A stretch of 64,000 nucleotides of DNA. Source: Chryseobacterium aquaeductus (GTDB lineage Bacteria > Bacteroidota > Bacteroidia > Flavobacteriales > Weeksellaceae). Below are positions 9,743 to 18,764 of this stretch, in pieces. The stretch's first letter is position 1. Each line of letters opens with the position of its first letter. Made by a program: the position numbers and the translations under genes. The notes under the pieces are model-generated. The model was not told the DNA's origin. It did no database searches and saw only the letters and a program-made list of their open reading frames with translations. The stretch spans positions 1,116,001 through 1,180,000 of the forward strand of contig NZ_CAJIMS010000001.1 of the NCBI RefSeq assembly GCF_905175375.1. Reading direction: 5' to 3'.

Positions 9743-9773
9743 CAAATGTATGAATAAAATTTAATTTGACAAA
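9743..9773 (-). promoter_or_regulatory. Promoter of the rplC (S10-spc) operon
   Basis: On the minus strand TTTG (9773-9770) is followed after 19 nt by TACATTTG (9750-9743), a full match to the flavobacterial TTTG-N19-TAnnTTTG promoter. It predicts a start near 9739 and a leader of about 100 nt before rplC. Confidence 0.75.
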
Positions 9774-9854
9774 TATATATTGTAAAATATTTTGATTTTT
9801 AATGATTTAGCGATTTGCATGACTTTTGAAATGAAATTCTTTTAAAAAATTCTT

Positions 9855-9862
9855 TAATTTTG
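9855..9862 (+). promoter_or_regulatory. -7 element for the 9876-14130 gene group
   Basis: TAATTTTG matches the TAnnTTTG -7 consensus 13 nt upstream of the ATG at 9876. The nearest TTTG upstream (9825-9828) is 26 nt away, longer than usual, so the -33 half is uncertain. Together with the rplC promoter it makes the 241-nt gap 9635-9875 a divergent promoter region. Confidence 0.4.
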
Positions 9863-9875
9863 AGAAAAAAGTAAT

Positions 9876-10286
9876 ATGAAAAATATTTTCAGCATATTAA
9901 TCGTTCTCTTCGGAATAATTTCATTTGCGCAAACAGTTTCTTTCTCCGGAAAAAGAGATTTTAATATCGAACAAGGTGCAAGCGGATCAGGAACACCAGC
10001 TTATTATTTAGATGTAAAGAAAAATGGTTATGTGCATTTTGGTTTTTTACAGATCAATCAGGCAGACGGAAAAGAGACCAGAGAAGAGATCAATGCAGGA
10101 AAATACAATCCTAAAGTGATGAAAGTTTATTTCAAAACATACAATGAAACATTTTACGTGAAATTTGATAAAGAAAAAATCTATCTCACAGATGAAAATG
10201 GTAATATCAAAAAATCTGATGACTGCTGTCCAATTTCTGAATTTGCAAAACTCAACTGCAATTGTGAAAGCATTTTATATAAATAA
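9876..10286 (+). CDS. Small exported protein, C-terminal cysteines, unknown function
   Basis: I do not recognise a named family. The 136-residue product begins with a signal peptide (MKNIFSILIVLFGIISFAQT; cleavage after FAQ likely), so it should be periplasmic or outside. The mature part is predicted beta-rich (PAYYLDVKKNGYVHFGFLQI; VMKVYFKTYNETFYVKFDKE). Four cysteines cluster near the end (DDCCP and LNCNC), suggesting disulfides or metal binding. Its stop overlaps the next start by one base (TAATG), so it is translationally coupled to the lipoprotein gene. The gene opposes the ribosomal operons on both sides. Confidence 0.85.
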   Translation: MKNIFSILIVLFGIISFAQTVSFSGKRDFNIEQGASGSGTPAYYLDVKKNGYVHFGFLQINQADGKETREEINAGKYNPKVMKVYFKTYNETFYVKFDKEKIYLTDENGNIKKSDDCCPISEFAKLNCNCESILYK

Positions 10287-11257
10287 TGAAGATCTTCCAA
10301 CTTCTATTAGCTTTACTTCTGGTCGTTTCGTGTAAGGAAAAACAAACGCATACTTATGCCTACTATTATTGGAAAACGAATCTTGCTCTAAATCAAACCG
10401 AGAAAAAAGCACTCGAAAAATCTACATCATCCTATTTATATACGAGATTTTTCGACGTTGATAAGATTAATGAGAAATTTGAACCTGTTGCCGTCATTAC
10501 GAGAGACGAAAGTTTTCAGACAAAAAAGGAAATTGTTCCTACAGTTTTTATCACCAACCGAACATTTTTTAAAATTAAAACTGAAGAAATACAATTTCTT
10601 GCCCAAAGCGTAAATGATTTAATTCAGAAAAAAAATAAAGAGTACAAACTTACATCTGCCAACGAAATTCAAATCGACTGCGACTGGACGGCAGGAACTA
10701 AAGATGATTATTTTAAATTTTTAAATGAACTAAAGAAAATTTCGAGAAAAGAAATTACCTGTACGCTTAGACTTCATCAAGTAAAAGATAAAAATCTGAT
10801 GGAAATTCCACCCGTGAAAAAAGTCTATTTGATGTGCTACTCTACGTCATCTCCTCTAGAAAACTCAGACAAAAATTCGATTTTAGATGTCAATATTTTG
10901 AAAAGTTACTTATCAAAACTCGAAGATTATCCTTTAAAGAAGATTGAAGTTGCATTGCCAATCTACTCCTGGGGAATTGTAACGAACCATTTAGGAAAAC
11001 ATAAACTCATTAATGCTTTATCGAAAAAAGATCTGGAAAATCCCAACTTCAAAAAAATATCTGATCATGAGATTGAAATTACAAAAGAAGGTTTCTACTT
11101 CGGCAATTTTCTCAACAAAGGTTTTAAAATAAGAGTGGAAGAAATATCTGATGAGCAACTGGATGATGTGACCCAGTTTTTAGATAAAAAATTAAACCAT
11201 TACAATATTATTTATTACCAATTAGATAGTAAATTTGTGGAAGGCAGAAGTTTTTAA
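10286..11257 (+). CDS. TIM-barrel-like lipoprotein of unknown function
   Basis: The 323-residue product is a lipoprotein: MKIFQLLLALLLVVSCKEK with lipobox VVSC (Cys16). The body has alternating strand/helix segments including EIQIDCDWTAGTKDDYFKFL, CTLRLHQVK, VKKVYLMCYSTSS and KKIEVALPIYSWGIV. The IDCDW and LPIYSWG strand ends resemble the loops of TIM-barrel glycoside hydrolases, but no catalytic pair can be assigned, so this is a fold guess. It is coupled to the upstream gene by a one-base overlap and probably shares an mRNA with the 899-residue gene after a 173-nt gap. Confidence 0.85.
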   Translation: MKIFQLLLALLLVVSCKEKQTHTYAYYYWKTNLALNQTEKKALEKSTSSYLYTRFFDVDKINEKFEPVAVITRDESFQTKKEIVPTVFITNRTFFKIKTEEIQFLAQSVNDLIQKKNKEYKLTSANEIQIDCDWTAGTKDDYFKFLNELKKISRKEITCTLRLHQVKDKNLMEIPPVKKVYLMCYSTSSPLENSDKNSILDVNILKSYLSKLEDYPLKKIEVALPIYSWGIVTNHLGKHKLINALSKKDLENPNFKKISDHEIEITKEGFYFGNFLNKGFKIRVEEISDEQLDDVTQFLDKKLNHYNIIYYQLDSKFVEGRSF

Positions 11258-11322
11258 TGGTTGGAAGCCAGATGTTGGCAACTAGAAGCTTTTTTTTCCA
11301 TATAATCAAAAGACAAAATTTA

Positions 11323-11404
11323 TTCTCACGGATTTCACAGATCTCCACGGATAAACTAAAATTCAATAAAAAAATCTGCGCAAATCTGTGTGATCTGCGA
11401 GAAA
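11323..11404. repeat. Imperfect inverted repeat (REP-like, dispersed-repeat type)
   Basis: The arms start TTCTCACGGATTTCACAGAT (11323) and, read from the opposite strand, TTTCTCGCAGATCACACAGA (11404 downward). They can be aligned over about 30 nt with several mismatches and surround an AT-rich centre. Such cGGATttcACaGAT motifs look like a dispersed noncoding element. No second copy is visible in this window. Confidence 0.5.
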
Positions 11405-11430
11405 TGAAAAAATAAACACTAAAAATACAT

Positions 11431-14130
11431 ATGAAAAAGTACATTCTTTCACTAGCGGTCTTATCGCTTTTTTATACAAAATCTGAAGCTTGCGCCTGGG
11501 CAGATCCGGATTATGACTATTTTAATCTGTTTACCCAAAACATTATCAAGGACAAATCTTATCTTCCTTTTCTTCACAATTATTCTTCGCGTTTTTACAC
11601 TGACTTCAAATCTTCACAAATTCCAAATGAAAATATTGAGGCTTGGAAAAAATTCTTCAACAATCAACTCAGCTACACCGAAACGGATTATATGGTGAAT
11701 AAAATGTCGATGGCAGATTTGAATGATTTAAAAAAAGGAAATCCAAATAATCAACTTTTAAAAAAATTAGGATCTGGATTTTACTCAAAATATCGTGAAG
11801 GAATTGATTATCTGATCGAGGCGAAATATCTTGAACCTTACATGAAAATTAACTATGTAGAAAGTGCAGACTCATTTTACTACAGAGAAAATGAAAGTGA
11901 TAAAAATGCGACTCAGTTAGACTACAATAAAACAATTTCAGCACTAACATCTTTATATAATGCAGCTAGAAATCCTGAGATTAAGCAGAGATACGGTTTT
12001 CAATTGGTGAGATTTAATCACTATACTAGAAATTTTGATGTTGCACTAGAAGCATTTAAAAGATACGTTCAGCCAGTTTCTTTAAAAGGTGCTGCCTATT
12101 ACATGGCACTTGATCAATTGGCAGGCGCACAGCGAGGTTTGCAGATGGGCAGCGAAGCCAACTGGAATTTCTTTCAGGTATTTAAAAACAGTAAAAGCCG
12201 AAAAGAATCTGCGTTTATTTCGATGAAACTTTCAGATACGGCATCTTTCAATAATATTCTGAAGAGAGCTGGAAACAGTGAGGAAAAAAACATGGCGTAT
12301 TTTCTTTTAGGATATGAAGATTTTACGAATCCCATTCCGATGATGGAAAAGATGTACGACATCGATCCTAATTCTGAAATATTGAAAGTAATGGCGGCAA
12401 GAAGTATTAACGAATTAGAAAGAAGCTACCTTCCTACTTATTATTATGAATCGAAAGATACCGACAAGTCATCAAAAACTCAATCTGCAGTAACTACAGA
12501 AACACAAAAAGCAGAGAAAAAAGAATTGAGCTTTTGGCAAAAAATTGTTTTGTTTTTCAAAAACCTTTTCAGTTCAAAATCTGACAAAAATAAAGAAGAA
12601 AGTAAAAATAATCAAAGTGATGATGACTTGCTGGAAAACCCAAACCGAATTCCTTTTTACTCAAGGAATCAAATTTATTATTACGATAACCAACAAAAAG
12701 ATTTTCTGGATGATTTAGAAAAATTCTCTTCCAAAACCAAGGAAAAATCTACTGATGAATACTGGCAGATCGCAAATGCTTATCTTAAATTTTTAAAGAA
12801 AGATTATAAAGCCAGTACAAAAATTCTAGAAGACATTAAAACCAACAATCCGGAATATCTTGAGGAGATAAAACGTATGAAAGTTTTGAATGACATCGTT
12901 TCTCAACCAAAAATTGATGCGGAATACGAAGAACATTTAATGAAAGATTATGCCGATTATTTTATTGAAAAGGAAATTGAAAAAGATAGCACAGAGGATG
13001 GAAGATATGACTTTTACGGATCAGTGCCTTCAACGGCTTCATTCCTTAAAGATGTTTTGGCAAATCGCTATTTTCTGCAAGGCGAAAACGGAAAATCGTT
13101 CCTGATGAATAATAAATTGTCTGACCTTCAATACAACCCGAATTCTACTTTGGTAAAAAGTGTGGAAGACTTTTACAGAAAATCGAATAAGACATCATTT
13201 GAACAACAGATTATCGCCAAAAATATGGACAATGTCGGAAATATTGACGCATTCTTCAATGTAATTTATGGTGACCGTGCGATGAGATTGGCAGATTTTG
13301 ACAAAGCTAAATCATATTATCAAAAAGCTCAGACCTTTTCCGGAATTCCAAGAGAAAGCTATGAAAGGTACAATCCGGAAACAGGGAATTATGAAAAGCT
13401 GGTTTATAATGGACAAAACTATGATGGTTTTAAAAATATTCCGGATTTGGTTTTCGGACATAATGTTTGGGAAAGTTTCCAGAGTTCTGATGCGGAAAGT
13501 ATGGAGGCAGAAGATTACACCGCTTTTGCTTTTATTAAACAGAAAATGAATAAGCTTGAATTGGCGGATGCTTTAATTCAGCTTAAAAAAATCGGAAGTG
13601 GTAAAAATGAAAAGTCAGCACAGGCAAATCAACTCATCGGAAATATTTTATATAACACTTCTGTTTTAGGTTACTACAGAGAGTTGTTTGTAATGGATGT
13701 TGACAACAGCAATGGCGGTAAATATGATTTCTGGAGCACCGATAAGAAAACTCCTTATCAATATTACTACAAGAATTTCACATCGACCACTTACATCGAA
13801 CCTGATAATTTTGATTTAGCTTTAAATTATTATAAAAAGGCTTTAGACCTATCAACCAATAAAGAACAAAAAGCAAGACTGCTTTTTCAGATGGCAAGTG
13901 CAGAGCAAGGAAAATATTATCAATATGAAGCTAAAAATCAGGCAAACATTGATTATGCTGACCCAAAATGGTCTGAGAAAAATGATGCTTATCAAAAGCA
14001 AATGAATGATATTAAAAACCAAAAATACAGAACTTATTTTGCTCAGCTAAAGTCTCAGTATTCAGACACTGAAGCGGCGAGAACCCTTTTGGGAACTTGT
14101 AGTTATTTTGATTATTTTATGAAGAGATAA
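11431..14130 (+). CDS. Large exported protein with helical-repeat character, unknown function
   Basis: The 899-residue product has a signal peptide (MKKYILSLAVLSLFYTKSEA, cleavage before CAWAD), leaving a cysteine and the CAWADPDYDYFNLF motif at the mature N-terminus. No lipobox is convincing. The rest is mostly helical, with TPR-like pairs (e.g. residues about 190-235, 640-690, 830-880: DLALNYYKKALDLSTNKEQK). A charged Lys/Ser/Glu linker lies at about 345-410, where WQKIVLFFKNLFSS may be amphipathic. It ends near a strong terminator and probably forms one transcription unit with the two preceding exported proteins. I cannot assign a function. Confidence 0.85.
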   Translation: MKKYILSLAVLSLFYTKSEACAWADPDYDYFNLFTQNIIKDKSYLPFLHNYSSRFYTDFKSSQIPNENIEAWKKFFNNQLSYTETDYMVNKMSMADLNDLKKGNPNNQLLKKLGSGFYSKYREGIDYLIEAKYLEPYMKINYVESADSFYYRENESDKNATQLDYNKTISALTSLYNAARNPEIKQRYGFQLVRFNHYTRNFDVALEAFKRYVQPVSLKGAAYYMALDQLAGAQRGLQMGSEANWNFFQVFKNSKSRKESAFISMKLSDTASFNNILKRAGNSEEKNMAYFLLGYEDFTNPIPMMEKMYDIDPNSEILKVMAARSINELERSYLPTYYYESKDTDKSSKTQSAVTTETQKAEKKELSFWQKIVLFFKNLFSSKSDKNKEESKNNQSDDDLLENPNRIPFYSRNQIYYYDNQQKDFLDDLEKFSSKTKEKSTDEYWQIANAYLKFLKKDYKASTKILEDIKTNNPEYLEEIKRMKVLNDIVSQPKIDAEYEEHLMKDYADYFIEKEIEKDSTEDGRYDFYGSVPSTASFLKDVLANRYFLQGENGKSFLMNNKLSDLQYNPNSTLVKSVEDFYRKSNKTSFEQQIIAKNMDNVGNIDAFFNVIYGDRAMRLADFDKAKSYYQKAQTFSGIPRESYERYNPETGNYEKLVYNGQNYDGFKNIPDLVFGHNVWESFQSSDAESMEAEDYTAFAFIKQKMNKLELADALIQLKKIGSGKNEKSAQANQLIGNILYNTSVLGYYRELFVMDVDNSNGGKYDFWSTDKKTPYQYYYKNFTSTTYIEPDNFDLALNYYKKALDLSTNKEQKARLLFQMASAEQGKYYQYEAKNQANIDYADPKWSEKNDAYQKQMNDIKNQKYRTYFAQLKSQYSDTEAARTLLGTCSYFDYFMKR

Positions 14131-14143
14131 TTATTAAGTAAAT

Positions 14144-14174
14144 AAAAAAAGGAATCAGATTGATTCCTTTTTTT
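14144..14174 (+). terminator. Rho-independent terminator after the exported-protein genes
   Basis: Stem AAAAGGAATCA/TGATTCCTTTT with a 3-nt loop and a T tract, 14 nt after the stop at 14130. The A-rich 5' side could also stop transcription from the opposite strand. Confidence 0.85.
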
Positions 14175-14251
14175 ATTTTCCCAACCATTTCTTTTACGCT
14201 TCCTTCCGAAAAACGCGTATTAATCATCTTGCATTTTCTTTAGCTTTTATA

Positions 14252-15085
14252 CTACTTTTTGGGATAATGTATAATTTTATTTAACTCAATAGGATTATTA
14301 TTTTTTAGCATGTGATTCTGCAAATTATCTGAAAGTTCTTTAATTTGCTCAGGGCTGTTGACTTCAACTCCCATAACCATAAAATGGGCAGTAGGATCGG
14401 TATTGTTTTTATAATGTTCTTTAAACTCACGAAGAGGATCATTAAAATTGTCCAAACTCATTTTGGTAAGTTTTGCTTCAGTAATTTTTACGGGATTCTG
14501 ACCCGCAAAGTTCTCAATTATTCTTCGTGTATCATAGGTTTTAGCCAATTGATAACTTTTAACTAAAGAGAATTTAAACTGATTTTTATCGTCATATAAC
14601 TCGAAAATCATCCCAGGTAAACCACGAAACTTATAAGGTCCCTCATTGAGATTGATGTCTTTGGTAAACCATGCTGTCCAGTTTCTTCCTCCAAAATCCG
14701 TAGTTGCTTTTTGCAATTTGTAGATTCCTGATGTTTTGGTATCGCTTGAAAGATTCCAATGGATGGGATCGTCTGTTTCCACAACAAACATATTTTGAAG
14801 ATTGACGTAATTCAGATTTTTGTTAGAATTTCTTTTTCTGGTTAATACAGGAGCATCATCCCAAATCATGCGATTGCCGCCTTTGGTTATGTTGGTAGAA
14901 TCTGTTTTTACAAAATCATAATTATAGAATTTAACATCTGCAGGATTCACATCCAAAACCATATTCGTCTTCCTGTGTTCAGACGAAGTGGAGTCTGTCT
15001 TATATTTATATTCATAAATAAAACGGTGCGTTTGCCCTGGTAAAGATAAACTGATTATCATGGCAAGTATTACTAAAACTTTCAT
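14252..15085 (-). CDS. GLPGLI family exported protein
   Basis: The family is common in Bacteroidota and of unknown function. The 277-residue product starts at ATG 15085 (MKVLVILAMIISLSLPGQTH, a signal peptide). The frame stays open to 15160, but the upstream part has no signal and lies over the promoter, so the shorter start was chosen. The name-giving motif is at YKFRGLPGMIFELYD. The surrounding NWTAWFTKDINLNEGPY and C-terminal strands fit the family. It is the only minus-strand gene inside the block between rpsJ and rplC. Confidence 0.85.
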   Translation of the reverse strand: MKVLVILAMIISLSLPGQTHRFIYEYKYKTDSTSSEHRKTNMVLDVNPADVKFYNYDFVKTDSTNITKGGNRMIWDDAPVLTRKRNSNKNLNYVNLQNMFVVETDDPIHWNLSSDTKTSGIYKLQKATTDFGGRNWTAWFTKDINLNEGPYKFRGLPGMIFELYDDKNQFKFSLVKSYQLAKTYDTRRIIENFAGQNPVKITEAKLTKMSLDNFNDPLREFKEHYKNNTDPTAHFMVMGVEVNSPEQIKELSDNLQNHMLKNNNPIELNKIIHYPKK

Positions 15086-15099
15086 TGCAATAATTTTTA

Positions 15100-15129
15100 C
15101 AAAGATATATATTGAACAGAACCTTGCAA
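15100..15129 (-). promoter_or_regulatory. Promoter of the GLPGLI gene
   Basis: TTG (15129-15127), 19 nt, then TATCTTTG (15107-15100) on the minus strand. It supports the ATG at 15085 and a leader of roughly 10 nt. Confidence 0.6.
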
Positions 15130-15160
15130 TACATAATAGCGAGAAATCAGAGAAATTCAA

Positions 15161-15191
15161 AAAAAAATCCCCAATCTTTCGAAAGGGGATT
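15161..15191 (-). terminator. Terminator of the rpsL-rpsG-fusA-rpsJ operon
   Basis: On the minus strand the stem AATCCCC/GGGGATT, with an internal TTTCGAAA palindrome, is followed by a run of at least eight T. It lies 25 nt after the rpsJ stop, so the str operon ends here and does not run into rplC. Confidence 0.88.
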
Positions 15192-15215
15192 ATATAAATG
15201 ATGATAATTAAATTA

Positions 15216-15521
15216 TCACACTTTAATTTCTACGTCAACTCCTGAAGGAAGTTCTAATTTCATTAGAGCATCAACAGTTTTAGAAGAAGAAGAGTAGATA
15301 TCCATCAATCTCTTGTGAGCTGATAATTGGAACTGCTCTCTAGCCTTCTTGTTTACGTGAGGAGATCTCAACACCGTGAAGATTCTCTTATTTGTAGGTA
15401 ATGGAATGGGTCCGTTTACAACAGCACCAGTAGCCTTTACCGTTTTTACGATTTTCTCAGCAGACTTGTCTACCAAGTTGTAATCGTAAGATTTTAGTTT
15501 TATTCTGATTCTTTGTGACAT
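15216..15521 (-). CDS. rpsJ: Small ribosomal subunit protein S10
   Basis: S10 is a 30S head protein that also acts in transcription antitermination with NusB. The 101-residue product ([20 protein letters not shown]) has [20 protein letters not shown] and ends SGVDVEIKV, diagnostic of S10. It follows fusA by 17 nt. In most bacteria rpsJ is the first gene of the S10 operon; here it ends the str operon, followed by a terminator. Confidence 0.97.
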   Translation of the reverse strand: MSQRIRIKLKSYDYNLVDKSAEKIVKTVKATGAVVNGPIPLPTNKRIFTVLRSPHVNKKAREQFQLSAHKRLMDIYSSSSKTVDALMKLELPSGVDVEIKV

Positions 15522-15538
15522 TTCTTTGATTTAAAAAA

Positions 15539-17656
15539 TTAACCTTTTGCTTTAGCAATGATATCTTCAGCAACGTTTTGAGGAGTTGCTTGGTACTTCT
15601 CTAATTCCATAGAAGAAGTAGCTCTTCCTGATGAAAGTGTTCTTAGAGTAGTAACATATCCAAACATTTCAGAAAGTGGGACTGAACCTTTGATCACAAC
15701 GGCACCGTTTTTCTCTTCCTGTCCACTGATAGTACCTCTTCTCTTGTTAAGGTCACCAATGATGTTACCCATATATTCTTCCGGAGTTACAACCTCCAAT
15801 TTCATAATAGGCTCCATAATTACTGGCTTAGCAGCACGTCCCGCTTCTTTAAATCCTAATTTAGCTGCCATTTCGAAAGAAAGTGCATCAGAATCCACTG
15901 CGTGGAAAGATCCGTCTTTAAGAGTAACTTTAATACCTTCAACTTCGAAACCAGCCAAAGGACCGTTTTTCATTGCAGCTTTAAAGCCTTTTTCAATAGA
16001 AGGAACAAATTCTCTAGGAACGTTACCACCTTTGATCTCATTAACGAATTCTAAACCAACTTTACCTTCTTCAGCAGGTCCCAATTCAAATACAATATCA
16101 GCAAATTTACCTTTACCACCAGATTGTTTTTTGTAAACTTCTCTGTGCTGGGCAACTCTTGTAAGATTTTCTTTGTATTCTACCTGAGGCTGACCTTGGT
16201 TTACTTCAACTTTGAATTCTCTTCTCATACGATCTACAAGAATATCAAGGTGAAGCTCACCCATTCCTGAAATAATCGTCTGACCAGAAGCTTCGTCAGT
16301 TTTAACCTGGAAAGTTGGATCTTCTTCAGCTAATTTAGCCAAAGCGTTACCCATTTTATCCTGATCTGCTTTAGTTTTAGGCTCAACAGCAATACCAATT
16401 ACCGGATCTGGGAAAACCATCGATTCTAGAACGATTGGGTTTTTCTCATCACACATGGTATCACCAGTTTTGATAGATTTAAAACCTACAGCTGCACCAA
16501 TATCTCCTGCTTCAATATAATCTACAGGGTTTTGCTTGTTAGCGTGCATCTGATAAATTCTTGAGATTCTTTCTTTATCACCTGAACGAGTGTTTAAGAT
16601 ATAAGAACCTGCATCTAGTCTTCCAGAGTATGCTCTGAAGAATGCCAATCTTCCTACGAAAGGATCGGTAGCAATCTTAAATGCTAGAGCCGCAAAAGGC
16701 TCGTTTACGTCTGGTTTTCTTGTAACCTCAAGATCTGTTCTTGGGTCAGTACCTTTGATATCATCTTTATCCAATGGAGAAGGCAAATATTTACATACTG
16801 CATCCAACATAAACTGTACTCCTTTATTCTTGAATGAAGAACCACAAGTCATTGGGATAATAGATAAATCGATAGTAGCTTTTCTTAGAGCTTCGTTGAT
16901 TTCGTCTTCTGAAATTGAATCTGGATCTTCGAAGAATTTCTCCATCAAAGTATCATCATAATCAGCAACAGCTTCAACTAATTTCTCTCTGTATTCCAGA
17001 ACTTCCGCTTTCATGTCTTCAGGAATTGGCACTACCTCGAAAGTAGCTCCTTGTCCTGCTTCGTCCCACACGATCGCTCTGTTTTTAATTAAATCAACTA
17101 CACCTTTGAAATCTTCTTCAGCACCGATTGGTAAAACGATTGGAACTGCGTTTGATCCTAACATTGTCTTAACCTGGTTTACCACGTTAAGGAAGTCAGC
17201 ACCTTGACGGTCCATTTTGTTTACGAATCCCATTCTTGCAACTTTATAGTTGTCAGCAAGTCTCCAGTTTGTTTCAGACTGAGGCTCTACTCCATCTACT
17301 GCAGAGAATAAGAATACCAAACCATCCAATACTCTCAAAGATCTGTTTACTTCTACTGTGAAGTCAACGTGTCCCGGTGTATCGATGATGTTGAAGTGGT
17401 AAGGCTTAGATTCCGGTAAAAGTTTACCTTGGTCTGTTGGGAAATTCCAAGAACAAGTAGTAGCTGCAGAAGTAATTGTAATACCTCTTTCTGCTTCCTG
17501 CTCCATCCAGTCCATTGTAGAAGCACCATCGTGAACTTCTCCAATTTTGTGGTTTACTCCTGTATAGAATAAGATTCTTTCTGTAGTAGTAGTTTTACCA
17601 GCATCAATGTGCGCAGCAATACCAATATTTCTTGTAAATTTAAGATCTCTACTCAT
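15539..17656 (-). CDS. fusA: Elongation factor G
   Basis: EF-G is the translocase GTPase of translation. The 705-residue product ([20 protein letters not shown]) has G1 [13 protein letters not shown]2 [12 protein letters not shown]3 DTPGHVDF and G4 NKMDR in order, followed by domains II-V. Length is normal. It lies 6 nt after rpsG and 17 nt before rpsJ. No tuf gene lies between fusA and rpsJ. Confidence 0.98.
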   Translation of the reverse strand: MSRDLKFTRNIGIAAHIDAGKTTTTERILFYTGVNHKIGEVHDGASTMDWMEQEAERGITITSAATTCSWNFPTDQGKLLPESKPYHFNIIDTPGHVDFTVEVNRSLRVLDGLVFLFSAVDGVEPQSETNWRLADNYKVARMGFVNKMDRQGADFLNVVNQVKTMLGSNAVPIVLPIGAEEDFKGVVDLIKNRAIVWDEAGQGATFEVVPIPEDMKAEVLEYREKLVEAVADYDDTLMEKFFEDPDSISEDEINEALRKATIDLSIIPMTCGSSFKNKGVQFMLDAVCKYLPSPLDKDDIKGTDPRTDLEVTRKPDVNEPFAALAFKIATDPFVGRLAFFRAYSGRLDAGSYILNTRSGDKERISRIYQMHANKQNPVDYIEAGDIGAAVGFKSIKTGDTMCDEKNPIVLESMVFPDPVIGIAVEPKTKADQDKMGNALAKLAEEDPTFQVKTDEASGQTIISGMGELHLDILVDRMRREFKVEVNQGQPQVEYKENLTRVAQHREVYKKQSGGKGKFADIVFELGPAEEGKVGLEFVNEIKGGNVPREFVPSIEKGFKAAMKNGPLAGFEVEGIKVTLKDGSFHAVDSDALSFEMAAKLGFKEAGRAAKPVIMEPIMKLEVVTPEEYMGNIIGDLNKRRGTISGQEEKNGAVVIKGSVPLSEMFGYVTTLRTLSSGRATSSMELEKYQATPQNVAEDIIAKAKG

Positions 17657-17662
17657 TTCTAA

Positions 17663-18139
17663 TTAGAATTTAAAGTGTGAGAAAGCTTTGTTAGCTTCCG
17701 CCATTTTGTGAGTATCAGATTTTTTCTTGTAAGCAGCACCTTCTTCTCTTGAAGCAGCTACAACTTCATTAGCCAATTTCAAAGCCATAGACTTATCATT
17801 TCTCTTTTTAGAGTAGCTAATCAACCATTTCATTGCCATAGAAATTTTTCTATCAGCTCTGATTGGCATAGGAATCTGGAAGTTTGCACCACCTACTCTT
17901 CTAGAACGTACTTCTACGTGAGGCATAACGTTAGTCAATGCATCTTTCCAGATTTCAAGGGCAGTCTTTTCAGTTTCTCCTTTTTTTGCTTCTACAAGGT
18001 CTAATGCATCATAGAATATTTTGAATGCGATAGATTTTTTACCATCTAGCATCAAGTTGTTTACGAATCTAGTTACCAATTGATCATTAAATTTCGGATC
18101 TGGTAACAACGGTCTTTTTTTCGCTTTTGTCTTTCTCAT
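17663..18139 (-). CDS. rpsG: Small ribosomal subunit protein S7
   Basis: S7 is the primary head-domain organiser of 16S rRNA. The 158-residue product ([20 protein letters not shown]) contains [20 protein letters not shown] and [16 protein letters not shown], family features. It lies between rpsL (23 nt) and fusA (6 nt). Confidence 0.97.
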   Translation of the reverse strand: MRKTKAKKRPLLPDPKFNDQLVTRFVNNLMLDGKKSIAFKIFYDALDLVEAKKGETEKTALEIWKDALTNVMPHVEVRSRRVGGANFQIPMPIRADRKISMAMKWLISYSKKRNDKSMALKLANEVVAASREEGAAYKKKSDTHKMAEANKAFSHFKF

Positions 18140-18162
18140 TGTTTCTGTACCTTATTTAATGA

Positions 18163-18576
18163 TTATTTTTTCTTTCCTTTAGCTGGCGCAGCTGCTGCCT
18201 GACCTGGTTTTGGTCTCTTAGCTCCATACTTAGATCTTCTCTGCGTTCTTCCGCTTACACCTGCAGTGTCTAATGCTCCTCTTACGATATGATATCTTAC
18301 TCCCGGTAGGTCTTTCACCCTTCCGCCGCGTACCAATACTATCGAGTGCTCTTGAAGATTATGTCCTTCGCCCGGGATGTAGGCGTTGACTTCTTTACCG
18401 TTTGAAAGTCTTACCCTTGCAACTTTTCTAAGCGCAGAGTTAGGTTTCTTAGGAGTGGTAGTATATACTCTCGTACATACACCTCGTCTTTGTGGACAAG
18501 AATCAAGGGCAGCCGATTTACTCTTCTTGGTGAGTGCGACTCTTCCTTTTCTTACTAATTGTTGAATAGTAGGCAT
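18163..18576 (-). CDS. rpsL: Small ribosomal subunit protein S12
   Basis: S12 monitors codon-anticodon pairing at the decoding centre. The 137-residue product ([20 protein letters not shown]) has the family core [20 protein letters not shown] and [19 protein letters not shown]. The lysines that mutate to streptomycin resistance, K43 and K88, are wild type. The C-terminus has an Ala/Lys-rich extension ([12 protein letters not shown]) beyond the usual 124 residues. It is the first gene of the str operon. Confidence 0.97.
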   Translation of the reverse strand: MPTIQQLVRKGRVALTKKSKSAALDSCPQRRGVCTRVYTTTPKKPNSALRKVARVRLSNGKEVNAYIPGEGHNLQEHSIVLVRGGRVKDLPGVRYHIVRGALDTAGVSGRTQRRSKYGAKRPKPGQAAAAPAKGKKK

Positions 18577-18600
18577 TTAATTGCTTTTTATTTTAGGGTG

Positions 18601-18630
18601 CAAAATTATGAATAATTTTTTAATTGACAA
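18601..18630 (-). promoter_or_regulatory. Promoter of the str operon
   Basis: TTG (18630-18628), 19 nt, then TAATTTTG (18608-18601) on the minus strand, 25 nt upstream of the rpsL start. The predicted transcript start gives a leader of about 20 nt. The rest of the 188-nt gap to 18765 holds no obvious gene. Confidence 0.75.
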
Positions 18631-18764
18631 TAAGTTATGTGTAAATAAATATTTTTCCGTTAAAATAAATTTTACAAAAAATCACGGAAATATCATATCA
18701 ATGCAGAAATTTACCTTAATAATCATTTTCCAAAAAATTATTGCTGAACGTGAGAAAATGGATA

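Noticed and set aside
11208..11444. 78-codon minus-strand open frame at 11208-11444
   Set aside because: It crosses the REP-like repeat and the end of the lipoprotein gene; the sequence is repeat-derived, not protein-like.
14252..15160. Longer start at 15160 for the GLPGLI protein
   Set aside because: The upstream part overlaps the promoter (15100-15129) and would hide the signal peptide.
15690..16136. 148-codon plus-strand open frame across fusA
   Set aside because: It runs antisense through the conserved EF-G coding sequence, with no start signal or family similarity.
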